This document shows, one piece after another, positions 36,013 through 44,753 of a DNA stretch of 64,000 bases. Every line of letters starts with the position of its first letter. The first letter of the stretch is position 1. The translations under genes and the position numbers were made by a program. Origin of the DNA: an uncultured Rhodopila sp. (GTDB lineage: Bacteria > Pseudomonadota > Alphaproteobacteria > Acetobacterales > Acetobacteraceae); assembly GCA_903932145.1 (NCBI GenBank), contig CAIZFE010000086.1, positions 62,001 to 126,000 of the forward strand, given 5' to 3'. The notes beneath the pieces were generated by a model. That model made no database searches. It worked only from the letters and a program-made list of their open reading frames with translations, and was not told the DNA's origin.

Positions 36013-37197
36013 ATGAAGCAACTCTGGGTTTTTCTGGCGGGATTGATGGTGGTCACTCCGGCAGCCGCGGGCTTGCCATGGGGGCCGGACCCGTCCGTCA
36101 CAACCGCCTATGCCCAGGCCAGGGCCATCGCTGACCTGGGACGCAAGCTGTTTTTCGATCCGGCGCTGTCGGCCTCCGGCCGCATGTCCTGTGCGCGTTG
36201 CCATGATCCGGCGCACGGATTTTCGGCCCCGAACGCTTTGCCGGTGCAGCCGGGAGGGCCGGACCTGCGGCGCCCCGGCGTGCGGGCGGTGCCCGGCCTG
36301 ATGTATGGCGCCTTCGTGCCGGGGTTCTCGGAGCATTTTTTCGAATCGGACGACGATGGGAACGGCAGCATCGATCAAGGCCCGACCGGCGGCCGCGACT
36401 GGGATGGGCGTGTGGACCGGGCACGGGATCAGGCGGCGTTGCCGTTGTTGGACCCAAACGAGATGGCGAACGTCAGCCCTGATGCCGTCGTGGCGGCCGT
36501 GAAAAAAGCGGCTTACGCCGGGGACGTCAGGCGTCTGTATGGACCGGGCGTTTTCGCCGATCCGGCGCGCGCATTCGCCGCGGTGACCGAGGCGTTGGAG
36601 TTTTACCAGCAGAGTCCCGCGACATTCAGTCCGTTCAGCAGCAAGTACGATGCGTTTCTGCGCGGGCAGGCGTCGCTGACGGAGCAGGAGGGCAGGGGGT
36701 TGGCGACCTTCAACGATCCGGCGAGGGGAAACTGCGCGCAATGTCATAAGAGCGCGGCCAGCGGTAACGGCCAGCCGCCGTTGTTCACCGATTTTGGCTA
36801 TGTGGCGCTGGGGGTGCCGCGGAACCGGGAGATCCCGGCGAACGGCGATCCGGCGTATTTCGATCTGGGGCTGTGTGGTCCGTTGCGGCACGATCTGGCC
36901 GGCGAGGCACAGTATTGCGGGATGTTCAAGGCGCCGACACTGCGGAACGTGGCGTTGAAGCAAAGCTTCTACCACAACGGGGTTTTCCATTCGTTGCGGG
37001 ATGCGGTGGCGTTTTACGCCGAACGCGATACTGATCCGGGGAAATGGTATCCCGCCGGCAAATTTGACGATCTGCCGCGGGAGTATGCCGAAAATGTCAG
37101 TATGGAGATGCCGTTTGGCTCCAAACAGGTGCTTTCCGATGCGGATGTCGATGATCTGGTGGCGTTCCTTCGGACGCTGACCGACGGTTATCGGTAG
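36013..37197 (+). CDS. Di-haem cytochrome c peroxidase / MauG family protein
   Basis: A 394-residue periplasmic protein: signal peptide MKQLWVFLAGLMVVTPAAA, two c-type haem motifs (CARCH at 60-64 and CAQCH at 241-245), and the family block RDWDGRVDRARDQAALPLLDPNEM arranged as WDGR...EM. It reduces H2O2 or oxidises a protein or small substrate using two covalent haems. Just before WDGR is an Asp/Gly-rich insertion, SDDDGNGSIDQG at about 112-123, resembling a calcium-binding loop. I chose ATG 36013 because the signal peptide starts there; the frame stays open back to 35812. It is divergent from the phosphoesterase gene. Confidence 0.9.
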   Translation: MKQLWVFLAGLMVVTPAAAGLPWGPDPSVTTAYAQARAIADLGRKLFFDPALSASGRMSCARCHDPAHGFSAPNALPVQPGGPDLRRPGVRAVPGLMYGAFVPGFSEHFFESDDDGNGSIDQGPTGGRDWDGRVDRARDQAALPLLDPNEMANVSPDAVVAAVKKAAYAGDVRRLYGPGVFADPARAFAAVTEALEFYQQSPATFSPFSSKYDAFLRGQASLTEQEGRGLATFNDPARGNCAQCHKSAASGNGQPPLFTDFGYVALGVPRNREIPANGDPAYFDLGLCGPLRHDLAGEAQYCGMFKAPTLRNVALKQSFYHNGVFHSLRDAVAFYAERDTDPGKWYPAGKFDDLPREYAENVSMEMPFGSKQVLSDADVDDLVAFLRTLTDGYR

Positions 37198-37509
37198 CAA
37201 ACCCGGCAAATGCCGGCCGCAATTGGCTCCGTGGCCCTCCGTTACCCTCGTTCTTTCTCCGTGTTAAAATCCTTGTTTTCGTGCTGACCATTGCGGAAAT
37301 GCCAAGGGTTACAAGACCCCCGCCGACAGCCAGGGCACCGGCGCGACAGTAATCAACGCCATCACCAATGGCCGCCGCTGGTATAGAAAGCGGTGGGCGG
37401 GGTGACGGCGCTCATCGCGTCAGCAAAGTCGGTTACCATCGATTCCATGGCGGCCCCGCTGTGCTTTGGCGGGACATCAGCGCGGGAAATGTAGTCCGGG
37501 CATTGTCGG
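37198..37509. other. Intergenic region, 312 bases
   Basis: Lies between the rightward peroxidase gene and the 3' end of leftward transketolase. There is no strong terminator. One frame from about 37276 to 37405 is open on the + strand and reads with protein-like composition (for example GNAKGYKTPADSQGTGATVI) but has no start codon or recognisable family, so it may be a gene relic or chance. Confidence 0.4.
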
Positions 37510-39537
37510 TTAAGCACTCATTGACTTTAGCACTTCGCGCGCCGCCCGCACCACCGCATCCGTGGTGATGTCGAACTTCTTGTACACATCACCGATTTTC
37601 CCGGAGGCGCCGAATTCGTGCATCCCGACAAAGCGGCCGTCGATGCCGAGGTAGCGGTCCCACGAAATCTCCACGCCGGCTTCCACCGCGACCCGGGCGG
37701 GCGTGTTGCCCAGGACGGCACGTCGGTAGGCCGGATCCTGCTGTTCGAACAGCAACCGGCAAGGCATCGATACGACAGCGGTGGGGAAACCGTCCTTTTG
37801 CATGACCTCGCGGGCTTGCACGGCCAGTTGAAGTTCCGACCCGGTGGCCATAATCGTCAGTTTGCGCGTGCCGCCGTCCGCTTCCAGCAACACGTAACCG
37901 CCTTTGGCGCTGAGGTTTTCCGTGCCGGGATCGCGCCGCAGCAGTGGCATCGGCTGCCGGGACAGCGCGATCAAGGCCGCTCGGCGGGGCGCGTCCAGGA
38001 TCGCCTCCCAGCACTCCGCCGTCTCGATCGGGTCGCCGGGGCGATAGACCGCGAGGTGCGGGATGGCCCGCAAGGCGGCAAGGTGCTCGATCGGTTGATG
38101 GGTGGGGCCGTCCTCCCCCAGGCCGATGGAATCGTGGGTCATGACGAAAATCGTGCGAATTTCCATCATCGCGGCGAGGCGGATAGCCGGGCGGCAATAG
38201 TCGGAGAATGTCAGGAACGTGCCGCCGTACGGGATCAGGCCGCCGTGCAAGGCGATGCCGTTCATGGCGGCGGCCATGCCATGCTCGCGTACGCCGTAAT
38301 GAATGTAGGAGCCTTTATAGGCGCCAGGCCGGATTTCGATCTGGTTTTTCGTCTTGGTATTGTTGGACGGGGTCAGGTCGGCGGAACCACCGAGCAGTTC
38401 CGGAATGGCATCGAACAGGTGGTTCAATACCGCGCCGCTGGCCGCCCGAGTGGCGATGTCCTTGTCTCCGGCGAGGAATTCGCGTTTAGCGGTCGCGATA
38501 GCCGCCCGCCAGCCCTCGGGAAGGTCACCCCGGGTGCGGCGTTCGAAATCGGTCCGTAAGCCGTCTGGCGCGTTTTTGACCCGGCCGGCCCAGGCCATGC
38601 GGGCGTCTCGTCCCTTGGCTCCGATCGTGCGCCAGGCTTCCAATAACCGTGCCGGAATGACGAACGGCGGCGAAGGCCAGTTCAGCAGCTTGCGGGCTCC
38701 GGCGATTTCATCCTCGCCGGGGGCATCGCTGTGGGCTTTTTGGGTGCCGGCTTTGGTGGGCAGGCCGAAGCCGATGACGGTGCGGCATGAGATCATCGAC
38801 GGCTGGTCGATCACCGATTGTGCCTGCCGGATCGCGTCGCGGATTGCATCGGTGTCGTGGCCGTCGATTTCCTGCACATGCCAATGGGATGCGCGGAATC
38901 GGGCGGTCTGGTCGTCCGACACCGACAGGCTGGTGGCGCCGTCGATCGAAATGGAATTATTGTCGAAAAATGCGATCAGTTTGCCGAGTTTCAGATGTCC
39001 GGCCAGGGAGATCGCCTCGTGGCTGATGCCCTCCATCAGGCAGCCGTCGCCCATGAAGACGTAGGTGTAATGATCGACCAGCGCGTCGCCGAACGTTGCA
39101 TTCATGATGCGTTCGGCCAGAGCCATGCCGACGGAGTTGGCCAAACCCTGCCCGAGCGGGCCGGTGGTGGTCTCGATGCCGTCGGCGTGGCGGTATTCGG
39201 GGTGGCCGGGGGTTTTGCTGTCGATCTGGCGGAAGCGCTCGATCTGTTCGATCGGCATGTCCTGATAGCCGGTGAGATACAGCAGGGCATACAGCAACAT
39301 CGAGCCGTGGCCGTTGGAGATCAGGAACCGGTCGCGGTCCAGCCAGTGCGGATCACTGGCATCGAAACGAAGAAAATCGCGGAACAGCACGGTGGCGATG
39401 TCAGCCATGCCCATCGGCATGCCGGGATGGCCGCTATTGGCCTTCTGGACCGCGTCCATCGCCAGGGCTCGGATGCAATCGGCCATATCGCGCAAATGCG
39501 GATCGCGGGGCTGGGGCAGGGGTGCGCTGCTGGGCAT
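37510..39537 (-). CDS. tkt: Transketolase
   Basis: Thiamine-diphosphate enzyme of the pentose phosphate pathway, moving two-carbon units between sugar phosphates. The 675-residue protein has the full set: N-terminal KANSGHPGMPMGMADI, substrate region GPLGQGLANSVGMALAER, TPP motif GDGCLMEGISHEAISLA with DNNSIS, pyrimidine domain DSIGLGEDGPTHQPIEHLA, and the C-terminal domain with ATGSELQLAVQA. I chose ATG 39537, which has GAGGA nine bases upstream, over an upstream ATG at 39585. It is transcribed leftwards alone and shares pathway steps with rpe at 3.6 kb. Confidence 0.96.
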   Translation of the reverse strand: MPSSAPLPQPRDPHLRDMADCIRALAMDAVQKANSGHPGMPMGMADIATVLFRDFLRFDASDPHWLDRDRFLISNGHGSMLLYALLYLTGYQDMPIEQIERFRQIDSKTPGHPEYRHADGIETTTGPLGQGLANSVGMALAERIMNATFGDALVDHYTYVFMGDGCLMEGISHEAISLAGHLKLGKLIAFFDNNSISIDGATSLSVSDDQTARFRASHWHVQEIDGHDTDAIRDAIRQAQSVIDQPSMISCRTVIGFGLPTKAGTQKAHSDAPGEDEIAGARKLLNWPSPPFVIPARLLEAWRTIGAKGRDARMAWAGRVKNAPDGLRTDFERRTRGDLPEGWRAAIATAKREFLAGDKDIATRAASGAVLNHLFDAIPELLGGSADLTPSNNTKTKNQIEIRPGAYKGSYIHYGVREHGMAAAMNGIALHGGLIPYGGTFLTFSDYCRPAIRLAAMMEIRTIFVMTHDSIGLGEDGPTHQPIEHLAALRAIPHLAVYRPGDPIETAECWEAILDAPRRAALIALSRQPMPLLRRDPGTENLSAKGGYVLLEADGGTRKLTIMATGSELQLAVQAREVMQKDGFPTAVVSMPCRLLFEQQDPAYRRAVLGNTPARVAVEAGVEISWDRYLGIDGRFVGMHEFGASGKIGDVYKKFDITTDAVVRAAREVLKSMSA

Positions 39538-39700
39538 GTTGAGGTTCCTCGTTACGAACGCGGGCGACCTTTGCAAGCCTCGCACACTTCAGGCTGTGCG
39601 GGCGCGGGCACGCTGATCACAAACGCAGGAACGATGGCCCGGCATGACCGCTCTTGCTGTCCAGCAGACGGTTAACGCGACGGAAAGCGTTTGGTTGCGC

Positions 39701-40540
39701 TCAGGCCGGATCGCTTTGCATGAAGAGATCGAAGGTGATGCAGACCGGGTTTTGACCGTGCTGCAGCCATCCCTCGTGGACCTGTCCCTGCATGTCCACG
39801 ACGAGAAGGTCCAGCGCGGCTTTGCCAGCGCGGATATGGCCCTGGCGCACCAGGACCTCGGTGGCGTGGTCGTCAACGTGTGTGCCGTTCGTGAATCGGG
39901 CGCCGATCAGGCTGCCCAGGCTGCCGCGGACGGTGGCGTTTTCGATGCCGTGCGTGCGGGCAATCGTTTCCATGGCGGTGAGAATGTCTTCGTTCGGCTT
40001 GATCCTGGCGACGAGATCCGATCCGGAACTGGTTCCCGACGGCTGGAACAGAGTGAAATTGGTTTCGGGATCGGGTGTCGCCTCGATGCGGATGCTGCGG
40101 AACCCCCAAGCCACGGCTTCACCGGATTCGGTGATGATGGTTTCACTGGGAAGGATATGCCCGCCGCGCCGGCCGGCGCCGGGTTCCAGCCAGGCGGCAT
40201 GACAATGGATGAACGGTTTGCCGTCAGCCCAGCCGAACGTGGCGTTTCCTTGCTCGATGATGGTGGTGCCGGACGGGGCGCGGGGGGCGGTGAAATAGGC
40301 GACATGGCTGGGATTGTCAGCCGGGCCGGGCATGACGTAGCGGAATGGATTCAGTGCGGTGCCGGTGAACGTCACCGTGGCGCATTGAAACCCCGCCTCG
40401 ACCAGCGGCGTGGTGATCGCCTGAGTCAGCGTCTGGCCGGCGGTCAAGCCGAAGCGCAACGCCGTCAGATCCCCGCGGAAGCAGTCGATCCGGTTGGGAT
40501 GCGCCGGGCCGGGTTGGCGTAATGACCGGATCGTCTCCAT
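39701..40540 (-). CDS. Protein with two tandem PPC/DUF296-like domains
   Basis: A 279-residue protein that I read as two related domains. The first (about 15-150) contains FIHCHAAWLEPGAGRRGGHI, the His-rich GGH signature of PPC (DUF296) domains. The second (about 155-270) begins LVARIKPNEDILTAMETIA and has ATVRGSLGSLIGARF, the other half of the PPC pattern, but lacks a clear HxH. PPC domains form trimers and occur fused to AT-hook DNA-binding motifs in plants; in bacteria their role is mostly unknown. I chose ATG 40540. It is divergent from phnN with 69 bases between them, so the two may share regulation. Confidence 0.6.
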   Translation of the reverse strand: METIRSLRQPGPAHPNRIDCFRGDLTALRFGLTAGQTLTQAITTPLVEAGFQCATVTFTGTALNPFRYVMPGPADNPSHVAYFTAPRAPSGTTIIEQGNATFGWADGKPFIHCHAAWLEPGAGRRGGHILPSETIITESGEAVAWGFRSIRIEATPDPETNFTLFQPSGTSSGSDLVARIKPNEDILTAMETIARTHGIENATVRGSLGSLIGARFTNGTHVDDHATEVLVRQGHIRAGKAALDLLVVDMQGQVHEGWLQHGQNPVCITFDLFMQSDPA

Positions 40541-40609
40541 TTTCGCTCCTGATGGGTTGATCCCAGGACAGGCTACCGCCAGGCTGTGGCCGGTCAATGG
40601 GGAACCGTC

Positions 40610-41176
40610 ATGCTTGTGCTCGTGGTCGGCCCCAGCGGCGCCGGCAAGGATACCGTGCTGGGTTTGGCGCGATCGGCGCTGGCAGACGATCCGAGGTTTC
40701 GTTTTGTACGCCGCGTGATTACCCGGCCGGCGGACGCAGGCGGCGAGGACCACGAGGCCGTGTCGGATGCCGACTTTGTTCGGCGCGCGTTCGCTTTGCA
40801 ATGGCAGGCGCACGGGTTGAACTACGGTATCCCGCTGGACATCGTCGACGATCTCGCCCGCGGTCTTGTGGTGGTGGCGAACGCGTCGCGCGGCATTATC
40901 GCCGAGGCTGCCAGAAGATTTCCCGTGCGGGTGATCGCAATCACCGCCTCACCGGCTGTTCTGGCGCAGCGGCTGACGGCGCGAGGGCGTGAAACGGCGG
41001 ATAACGTCGCGCAACGTCTTGCCCGAGACAGTCCGATTCCAAGCCATATTGAAACAGAAATGGTGGCGAATGATACAAGCCCGGAAGAGGCTGCCGATCG
41101 GTTCGTCGCCGCGCTTATCCGCGCAGCTTTATCCGCTCGCTCAGAACGAATGCCGCACCCGGCGTTGCCTGGATGA
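40610..41176 (+). CDS. phnN: Ribose 1,5-bisphosphate phosphokinase
   Basis: Kinase converting ribose 1,5-bisphosphate to PRPP, the final salvage step of C-P lyase phosphonate breakdown. The 188-residue protein starts MLVLVVGPSGAGKDTVLGLA (P-loop GPSGAGKDT), then RRVITRPADAGGEDHEAV and LQWQAHGLNYGIP, the guanylate-kinase-like features of PhnN. I chose ATG 40610 over 40586 because it fits the family start. Its 3' end overlaps the convergent DUF1045 gene by 62 bases. It is separated from the leftward phn operon by orientation. Confidence 0.92.
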   Translation: MLVLVVGPSGAGKDTVLGLARSALADDPRFRFVRRVITRPADAGGEDHEAVSDADFVRRAFALQWQAHGLNYGIPLDIVDDLARGLVVVANASRGIIAEAARRFPVRVIAITASPAVLAQRLTARGRETADNVAQRLARDSPIPSHIETEMVANDTSPEEAADRFVAALIRAALSARSERMPHPALPG

Positions 41177-41765
41177 ACAGGCAGATGTCCTCCACAAGAC
41201 GCGGCAGTGCGAGCGCCGGCGCAAACCAGGCCTTCGCGGCCGGCAGCACCACCGCTTTCTCGGCATCCGACAAACGTCGGGTCAGCGTCATGTGGAAGAA
41301 CCATGTGCCGAACACATAGGGATAACCCCAGCGCATCAGCATCGCGTCCTGTTCCGCCGACAGGTTCGCCCTCCGCCGTCGGGCCAGTTCGTCCGCGGAC
41401 GGCGGGGTTCGAAATGAATCCAGATGTCCCACGCACGCATCGGCCAAAGCGTGTAGCGCCGGGCAGGGGGCTGTCTCGCGCAGGGCGAGGAAGCCTCGCA
41501 GATCATGCACGTCCAGTCGCGGCAATTCGAATGGCGCAATGGTGTTTGCCAGGGCCCCAACGGCGGCCACGAATCCATCCCGGCCGTTCAAATGCATCGG
41601 TGGTTTCAGTGTCGCATGAAAACCATACAGGCGCGGTTCCGCCGTGAACGCCGCGATCCCCTCCACCGCCGGTTGCGTCGCCGGATCGTCGCCTAGCCAC
41701 GCCGAGGCCAGAGTCGCCAGCGGATCGTCCGGCAAGGGAGCGTAATAAATCGCGACGCGACTCAT
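41115..41765 (-). CDS. DUF1045 phosphonate-associated protein (2H phosphoesterase-like)
   Basis: A 216-residue DUF1045 protein, typically encoded with C-P lyase genes. Two histidine motifs, FHATLKPP and FHMTLTRR, are placed as in 2H phosphoesterases, suggesting cleavage of a cyclic phosphate or nucleotide-like ring; a role on the 1,2-cyclic ribose phosphate made by PhnJ is an attractive inference, because no phnP is visible here. Its start codon overlaps the phnM stop by one base, so it is the last gene of the phn operon. Confidence 0.85.
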   Translation of the reverse strand: MSRVAIYYAPLPDDPLATLASAWLGDDPATQPAVEGIAAFTAEPRLYGFHATLKPPMHLNGRDGFVAAVGALANTIAPFELPRLDVHDLRGFLALRETAPCPALHALADACVGHLDSFRTPPSADELARRRRANLSAEQDAMLMRWGYPYVFGTWFFHMTLTRRLSDAEKAVVLPAAKAWFAPALALPRLVEDICLFIQATPGAAFVLSERIKLRG

Positions 41766-42904
41766 CAGATGACCCGTTCGCCGGTGCGCCAGACCTGACG
41801 CACGATCGGCAGTGTCCCATGCAAATGGACGCGGACAAGATCGGCCCGCAGACCGATGTCCAGGCGCCCTCGGTCAGACAGGTTCGACATGCGCGCCGGA
41901 TGGTCGGAAATCATCGCGACAGCTTCGGACAGACTGAGTCCCACCTCTCGATTGACCTGAAAGGCAGCCTCCACCAAGCTTGGTGGCACGTAGTCGGAGG
42001 CGAATGCGTCCACCGCGCCGGCCCGGACCAGATCGGCGGCCGAAACGTTGCCGGAATGCGAACCGCCGCGCACGATGTTCGGGGCTCCGGCAATCACCTG
42101 CATGCCGGCGTGTTTCGCGGCCAGGGCGGCTTCCATCGAGACGGGAAATTCGCTGATGCGGATGCCGTCGGCGGCATTTTCGGCAATTTCGGCTTCGGTG
42201 CGGTCGTCGTGGCTGGCCAGGGCGATGGTGGTGCCGCGCACACGGTCCAGCAGCGCCTTGCGGTTCGGATCCCGCCAGCGGGCACGTTGTTCCAGCATTT
42301 CGCCGATGCGGCGGTCGACCGTTGCTTCATCTAGACCGCCCTGGCGGCGCAGTTTGCGATAGAAATCCATGTTGGCGTATTGGCCGACGCCGGGACTGTG
42401 ATCCATCAGGCTGATCATGCGCACCAGCGGATGATCAGCGACTGGATCGAACAGCTCCAGCATGTCCAGCGCGGGAATCTCACAGCGCAGATGCAGGAAA
42501 TGGTCGGATTTTAGCAGGCCGGCTTCCGTCAACGCGTCCAGGTCGATCACGCCTTCCCGGAACGTTTGGATGCGTTCCTTGTCGAACCCCAGATCGCCCA
42601 GGCAGAGCGCGTCCAGCACGGTCGTTACACCGGCGGCGGCACATTGCGCGTCGTGCGCCACCATAGCGGAGCGGGATGGCCAGCGCGCCAGGCTGCGGGG
42701 CTGTACCTGACGCTCCAGATTATCGGTGTGGACATCGACCACGCCAGGAATGACGGTGTCGCCGTTCAGATCGATCGCTCCAGCGGCGCTGGACCGGCCG
42801 GCCTGGATCGAGGCGATCGTCTTGCCGCGCATGACAATGGTACCAAACAGCGTTTCATCCGGCAGAACCAGGATCGCATTGGTCAGTATCGTTTCTACGG
42901 TCAT
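41765..42904 (-). CDS. phnM: Alpha-D-ribose 1-methylphosphonate 5-triphosphate diphosphatase, classical copy
   Basis: Amidohydrolase-fold enzyme that removes pyrophosphate from ribose 1-methylphosphonate 5-triphosphate. At 379 residues it follows the well-known E. coli-like pattern: PGVVDVHTDNLERQVQPR (metal histidine), SLMDHSPGVGQYAN, TIALASHDDRTEAEI, APNIVRGGSHSGNVSAADL and SDYVPPSLVEAAF. It overlaps phnL by four bases and DUF1045 by one, all leftward, forming the end of the phn operon. A more divergent PhnM of the same length lies at 48815-49954 on the other side of the cluster. Confidence 0.94.
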   Translation of the reverse strand: MTVETILTNAILVLPDETLFGTIVMRGKTIASIQAGRSSAAGAIDLNGDTVIPGVVDVHTDNLERQVQPRSLARWPSRSAMVAHDAQCAAAGVTTVLDALCLGDLGFDKERIQTFREGVIDLDALTEAGLLKSDHFLHLRCEIPALDMLELFDPVADHPLVRMISLMDHSPGVGQYANMDFYRKLRRQGGLDEATVDRRIGEMLEQRARWRDPNRKALLDRVRGTTIALASHDDRTEAEIAENAADGIRISEFPVSMEAALAAKHAGMQVIAGAPNIVRGGSHSGNVSAADLVRAGAVDAFASDYVPPSLVEAAFQVNREVGLSLSEAVAMISDHPARMSNLSDRGRLDIGLRADLVRVHLHGTLPIVRQVWRTGERVI

Positions 42905-43599
42905 GCGGCGTCCTGGTAGGGTGTCATTGCGAACAGGCGATCGGCGATGGCATCGCGAACGTCCGCATCATGGCAGATCGCGACGATCGCGGTGCCGGAT
43001 TTTTTGGCATCCAGAACCATGCTTATCACGACGGCGCGGTTTTCCGCATCCAGCGATGCGGTGGGTTCGTCCAGCAGCAGGATCGGATGCCGGGCGATGA
43101 AACCCCGGGCGAGGTTGACCCGCTGCTGTTCGCCGCCCGAGAATGTGGCCGGCGGGATCGCGTGCAAGCGGGATGGGATGTTCAGCCGCAACAACAGGTC
43201 CCTGGCGGCCGACCGAGCGGCGTCCTGGTCGATGCCGCGCGTCAGCAGCACTTCGGCCACCACGTCCAGTGCCGAAACCCGGGGGACGACGCGCAGGAAC
43301 TGGCTGACGTAGCCCAATGTGTCATGCCGCACCGCGAGGATCGTTCTGGGATCGGCGGTCGCGATGTCGATCATTTCCTCGCCGTGGCGAATTAGGATGC
43401 TGCCGCTTTCGGCTCGGTAATTGCCGTACAGGCTGCGCATCAGGGTCGATTTGCCGGCGCCGGACGGGCCGGACAAGACGACGCACTCGCCGTTGGCGAC
43501 CTCCAGGTCGATGCCGGACAAGACGGGCAGCACCAGACCGTCGCGCAGGTGCAGGGTGAAGCTTTTGGCGAGCGCGCGTGTCCGCACCATGACGGTCAT
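42901..43599 (-). CDS. phnL: Phosphonate C-P lyase system protein PhnL (ABC ATPase-like)
   Basis: A 232-residue ATP-binding-cassette protein. Walker A is GPSGAGKSTLMRSLYG, signature FSGGEQQRVNLARG, Walker B HPILLLDEPTAS. PhnL is required in vivo and associates with PhnK on the C-P lyase core rather than transporting. It ends overlapping phnM by four bases. Unlike the standard arrangement, 377 bases of AT-richer sequence separate it from phnK, so its expression may depend on an internal promoter there. Confidence 0.93.
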   Translation of the reverse strand: MTVMVRTRALAKSFTLHLRDGLVLPVLSGIDLEVANGECVVLSGPSGAGKSTLMRSLYGNYRAESGSILIRHGEEMIDIATADPRTILAVRHDTLGYVSQFLRVVPRVSALDVVAEVLLTRGIDQDAARSAARDLLLRLNIPSRLHAIPPATFSGGEQQRVNLARGFIARHPILLLDEPTASLDAENRAVVISMVLDAKKSGTAIVAICHDADVRDAIADRLFAMTPYQDAA

Positions 43600-43976
43600 A
43601 AAAATAGTCCGCCGTTTACGATTGATTCATCTTTTTGGTGTTCACTGTGGCCGTCACACAAAAGTGCTGCCCACGTATGTATTTTGAACGCCGCCTGAAG
43701 AGTTCCAAAGAACGAAACCGTGAGAACGCGGTCGCGGCTCGCCTTGGTGAAAGCGGGGCGTGTTGCCCTGTTGCCAGGGCAACGTCGCCATCGGAGATTA
43801 ATCATGACTATCGAGGTCATATTAGTCGTTCGGTGGGGAAAGAAGAGGATCGAGATAAAAATCAAAATCCGACTCTGACCTGCACCGGGGCTCGGAGGGT
43901 GCGAACAACGCCCTTCGAGTTTCGGTATATACCTCTTTTTGGAGGCTTTGTGCAAGTCCTTGTTCTAACTGCATAC
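43600..43976. other. Low-GC spacer splitting phnK from phnL
   Basis: This 377-base stretch is visibly richer in A and T than the surrounding genes and interrupts two genes that are normally adjacent. It contains an exact nine-base hairpin (GTTGCCCTG / CAGGGCAAC at 43762-43783, loop TTGC) and AT-rich segments such as TCGGTATATACC. Two open frames of about 119 codons cover it on opposite strands, but neither has a recognisable family. It may be an insertion remnant carrying a promoter for phnL. Confidence 0.5.
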
Positions 43977-44753
43977 TCATGCATTCAACACTGAACTAAC
44001 AAGCAGTTGTGTGTAGGGATGTCGCGGGTCGTCCAGCACCTGGTCGGTCAGTCCGGTTTCGACGATCTGGCCGCGCTGCATGACCGCGATCCGGTGCGCC
44101 AACAGGCGTGCGACGGCGATATCGTGGGTGACCAGCACGACGGCGATCCGTAGGCGCGCGACCAGCGAGCGGATCAGGTCCAGCAACCGAGCCTGTACAG
44201 AAACGTCGAGGCCGCCGGTCGGCTCGTCCATGAACACCAGCCTCGGATGGGTGACTAGCGTGCGGGCGATCTGCAGGCGTTGCAGCATGCCGCCGGAGAA
44301 CGTGCGTGGCAGATCGTCGATGCGGTCGGCGTCGATCTCGACCTGCGACAGCCAGTCGAGTGCGACGCCGCGAATGTCGCCGTAATGGCGGGCGCCGCGG
44401 GCCATCAGGCGCTCGCCGACATTGCCGCCGGCACTGACGGACATACGCAGATTTTGGCGCGGGTCCTGATGCACGAAGCCCCAGTCGGAGCGGTGCAGGG
44501 TCCGTAATGCCGGGGCCGGCATGGCATGCACATCGTGCAGGTGGTTGGCCGGGTCACGATACCAGACGGTGCCAGAATCAGGGGCGAGGCGGCCCGACAG
44601 GACGTTCAGCAACGTTGTCTTGCCGGAGCCGGATTCGCCGACGATCGCCAGCAGTTCACCCGGCCATAGATCGACGTTGACGTTGGCCAGGGCAGGGATG
44701 GTGCCGAATGTCAGGTTCAGGCCGCGGCCGGAGAGGAGGGTTGGTTCGGTCAT
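43977..44753 (-). CDS. phnK: Phosphonate C-P lyase system protein PhnK (ABC ATPase-like)
   Basis: A 258-residue ABC-type ATPase that docks on the PhnGHIJ core complex. It has Walker A GESGSGKTTLLNVLSG near residue 39, VHQDPRQNLRMSVSAGGN (the PhnK-typical Q-loop region), signature FSGGMLQRLQIART and Walker B LVFMDEPTGGLD. I chose ATG 44753 (MTEPTLLSGRGL); the longer frame upstream runs through a palindrome. It is separated from phnJ by 226 bases and from phnL by 377 bases, both unusually large gaps for this operon. Confidence 0.94.
   Translation of the reverse strand: MTEPTLLSGRGLNLTFGTIPALANVNVDLWPGELLAIVGESGSGKTTLLNVLSGRLAPDSGTVWYRDPANHLHDVHAMPAPALRTLHRSDWGFVHQDPRQNLRMSVSAGGNVGERLMARGARHYGDIRGVALDWLSQVEIDADRIDDLPRTFSGGMLQRLQIARTLVTHPRLVFMDEPTGGLDVSVQARLLDLIRSLVARLRIAVVLVTHDIAVARLLAHRIAVMQRGQIVETGLTDQVLDDPRHPYTQLLVSSVLNA

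Noticed and set aside
36400-36450. Second calcium-binding loop in the di-haem peroxidase (DWDGRVD)
   Set aside because: This is the normal WDGR motif of the CCP/MauG family, not an EF-hand.
37276-37405. Protein-like open stretch between the peroxidase and transketolase genes
   Set aside because: No start codon, no family match that I recognise, too short to call; left as a possible relic.
43635-43994. Open frames of 119 codons on both strands in the phnK-phnL spacer
   Set aside because: Neither has a recognisable domain or convincing start, and they mirror each other; more likely chance in low-GC DNA.
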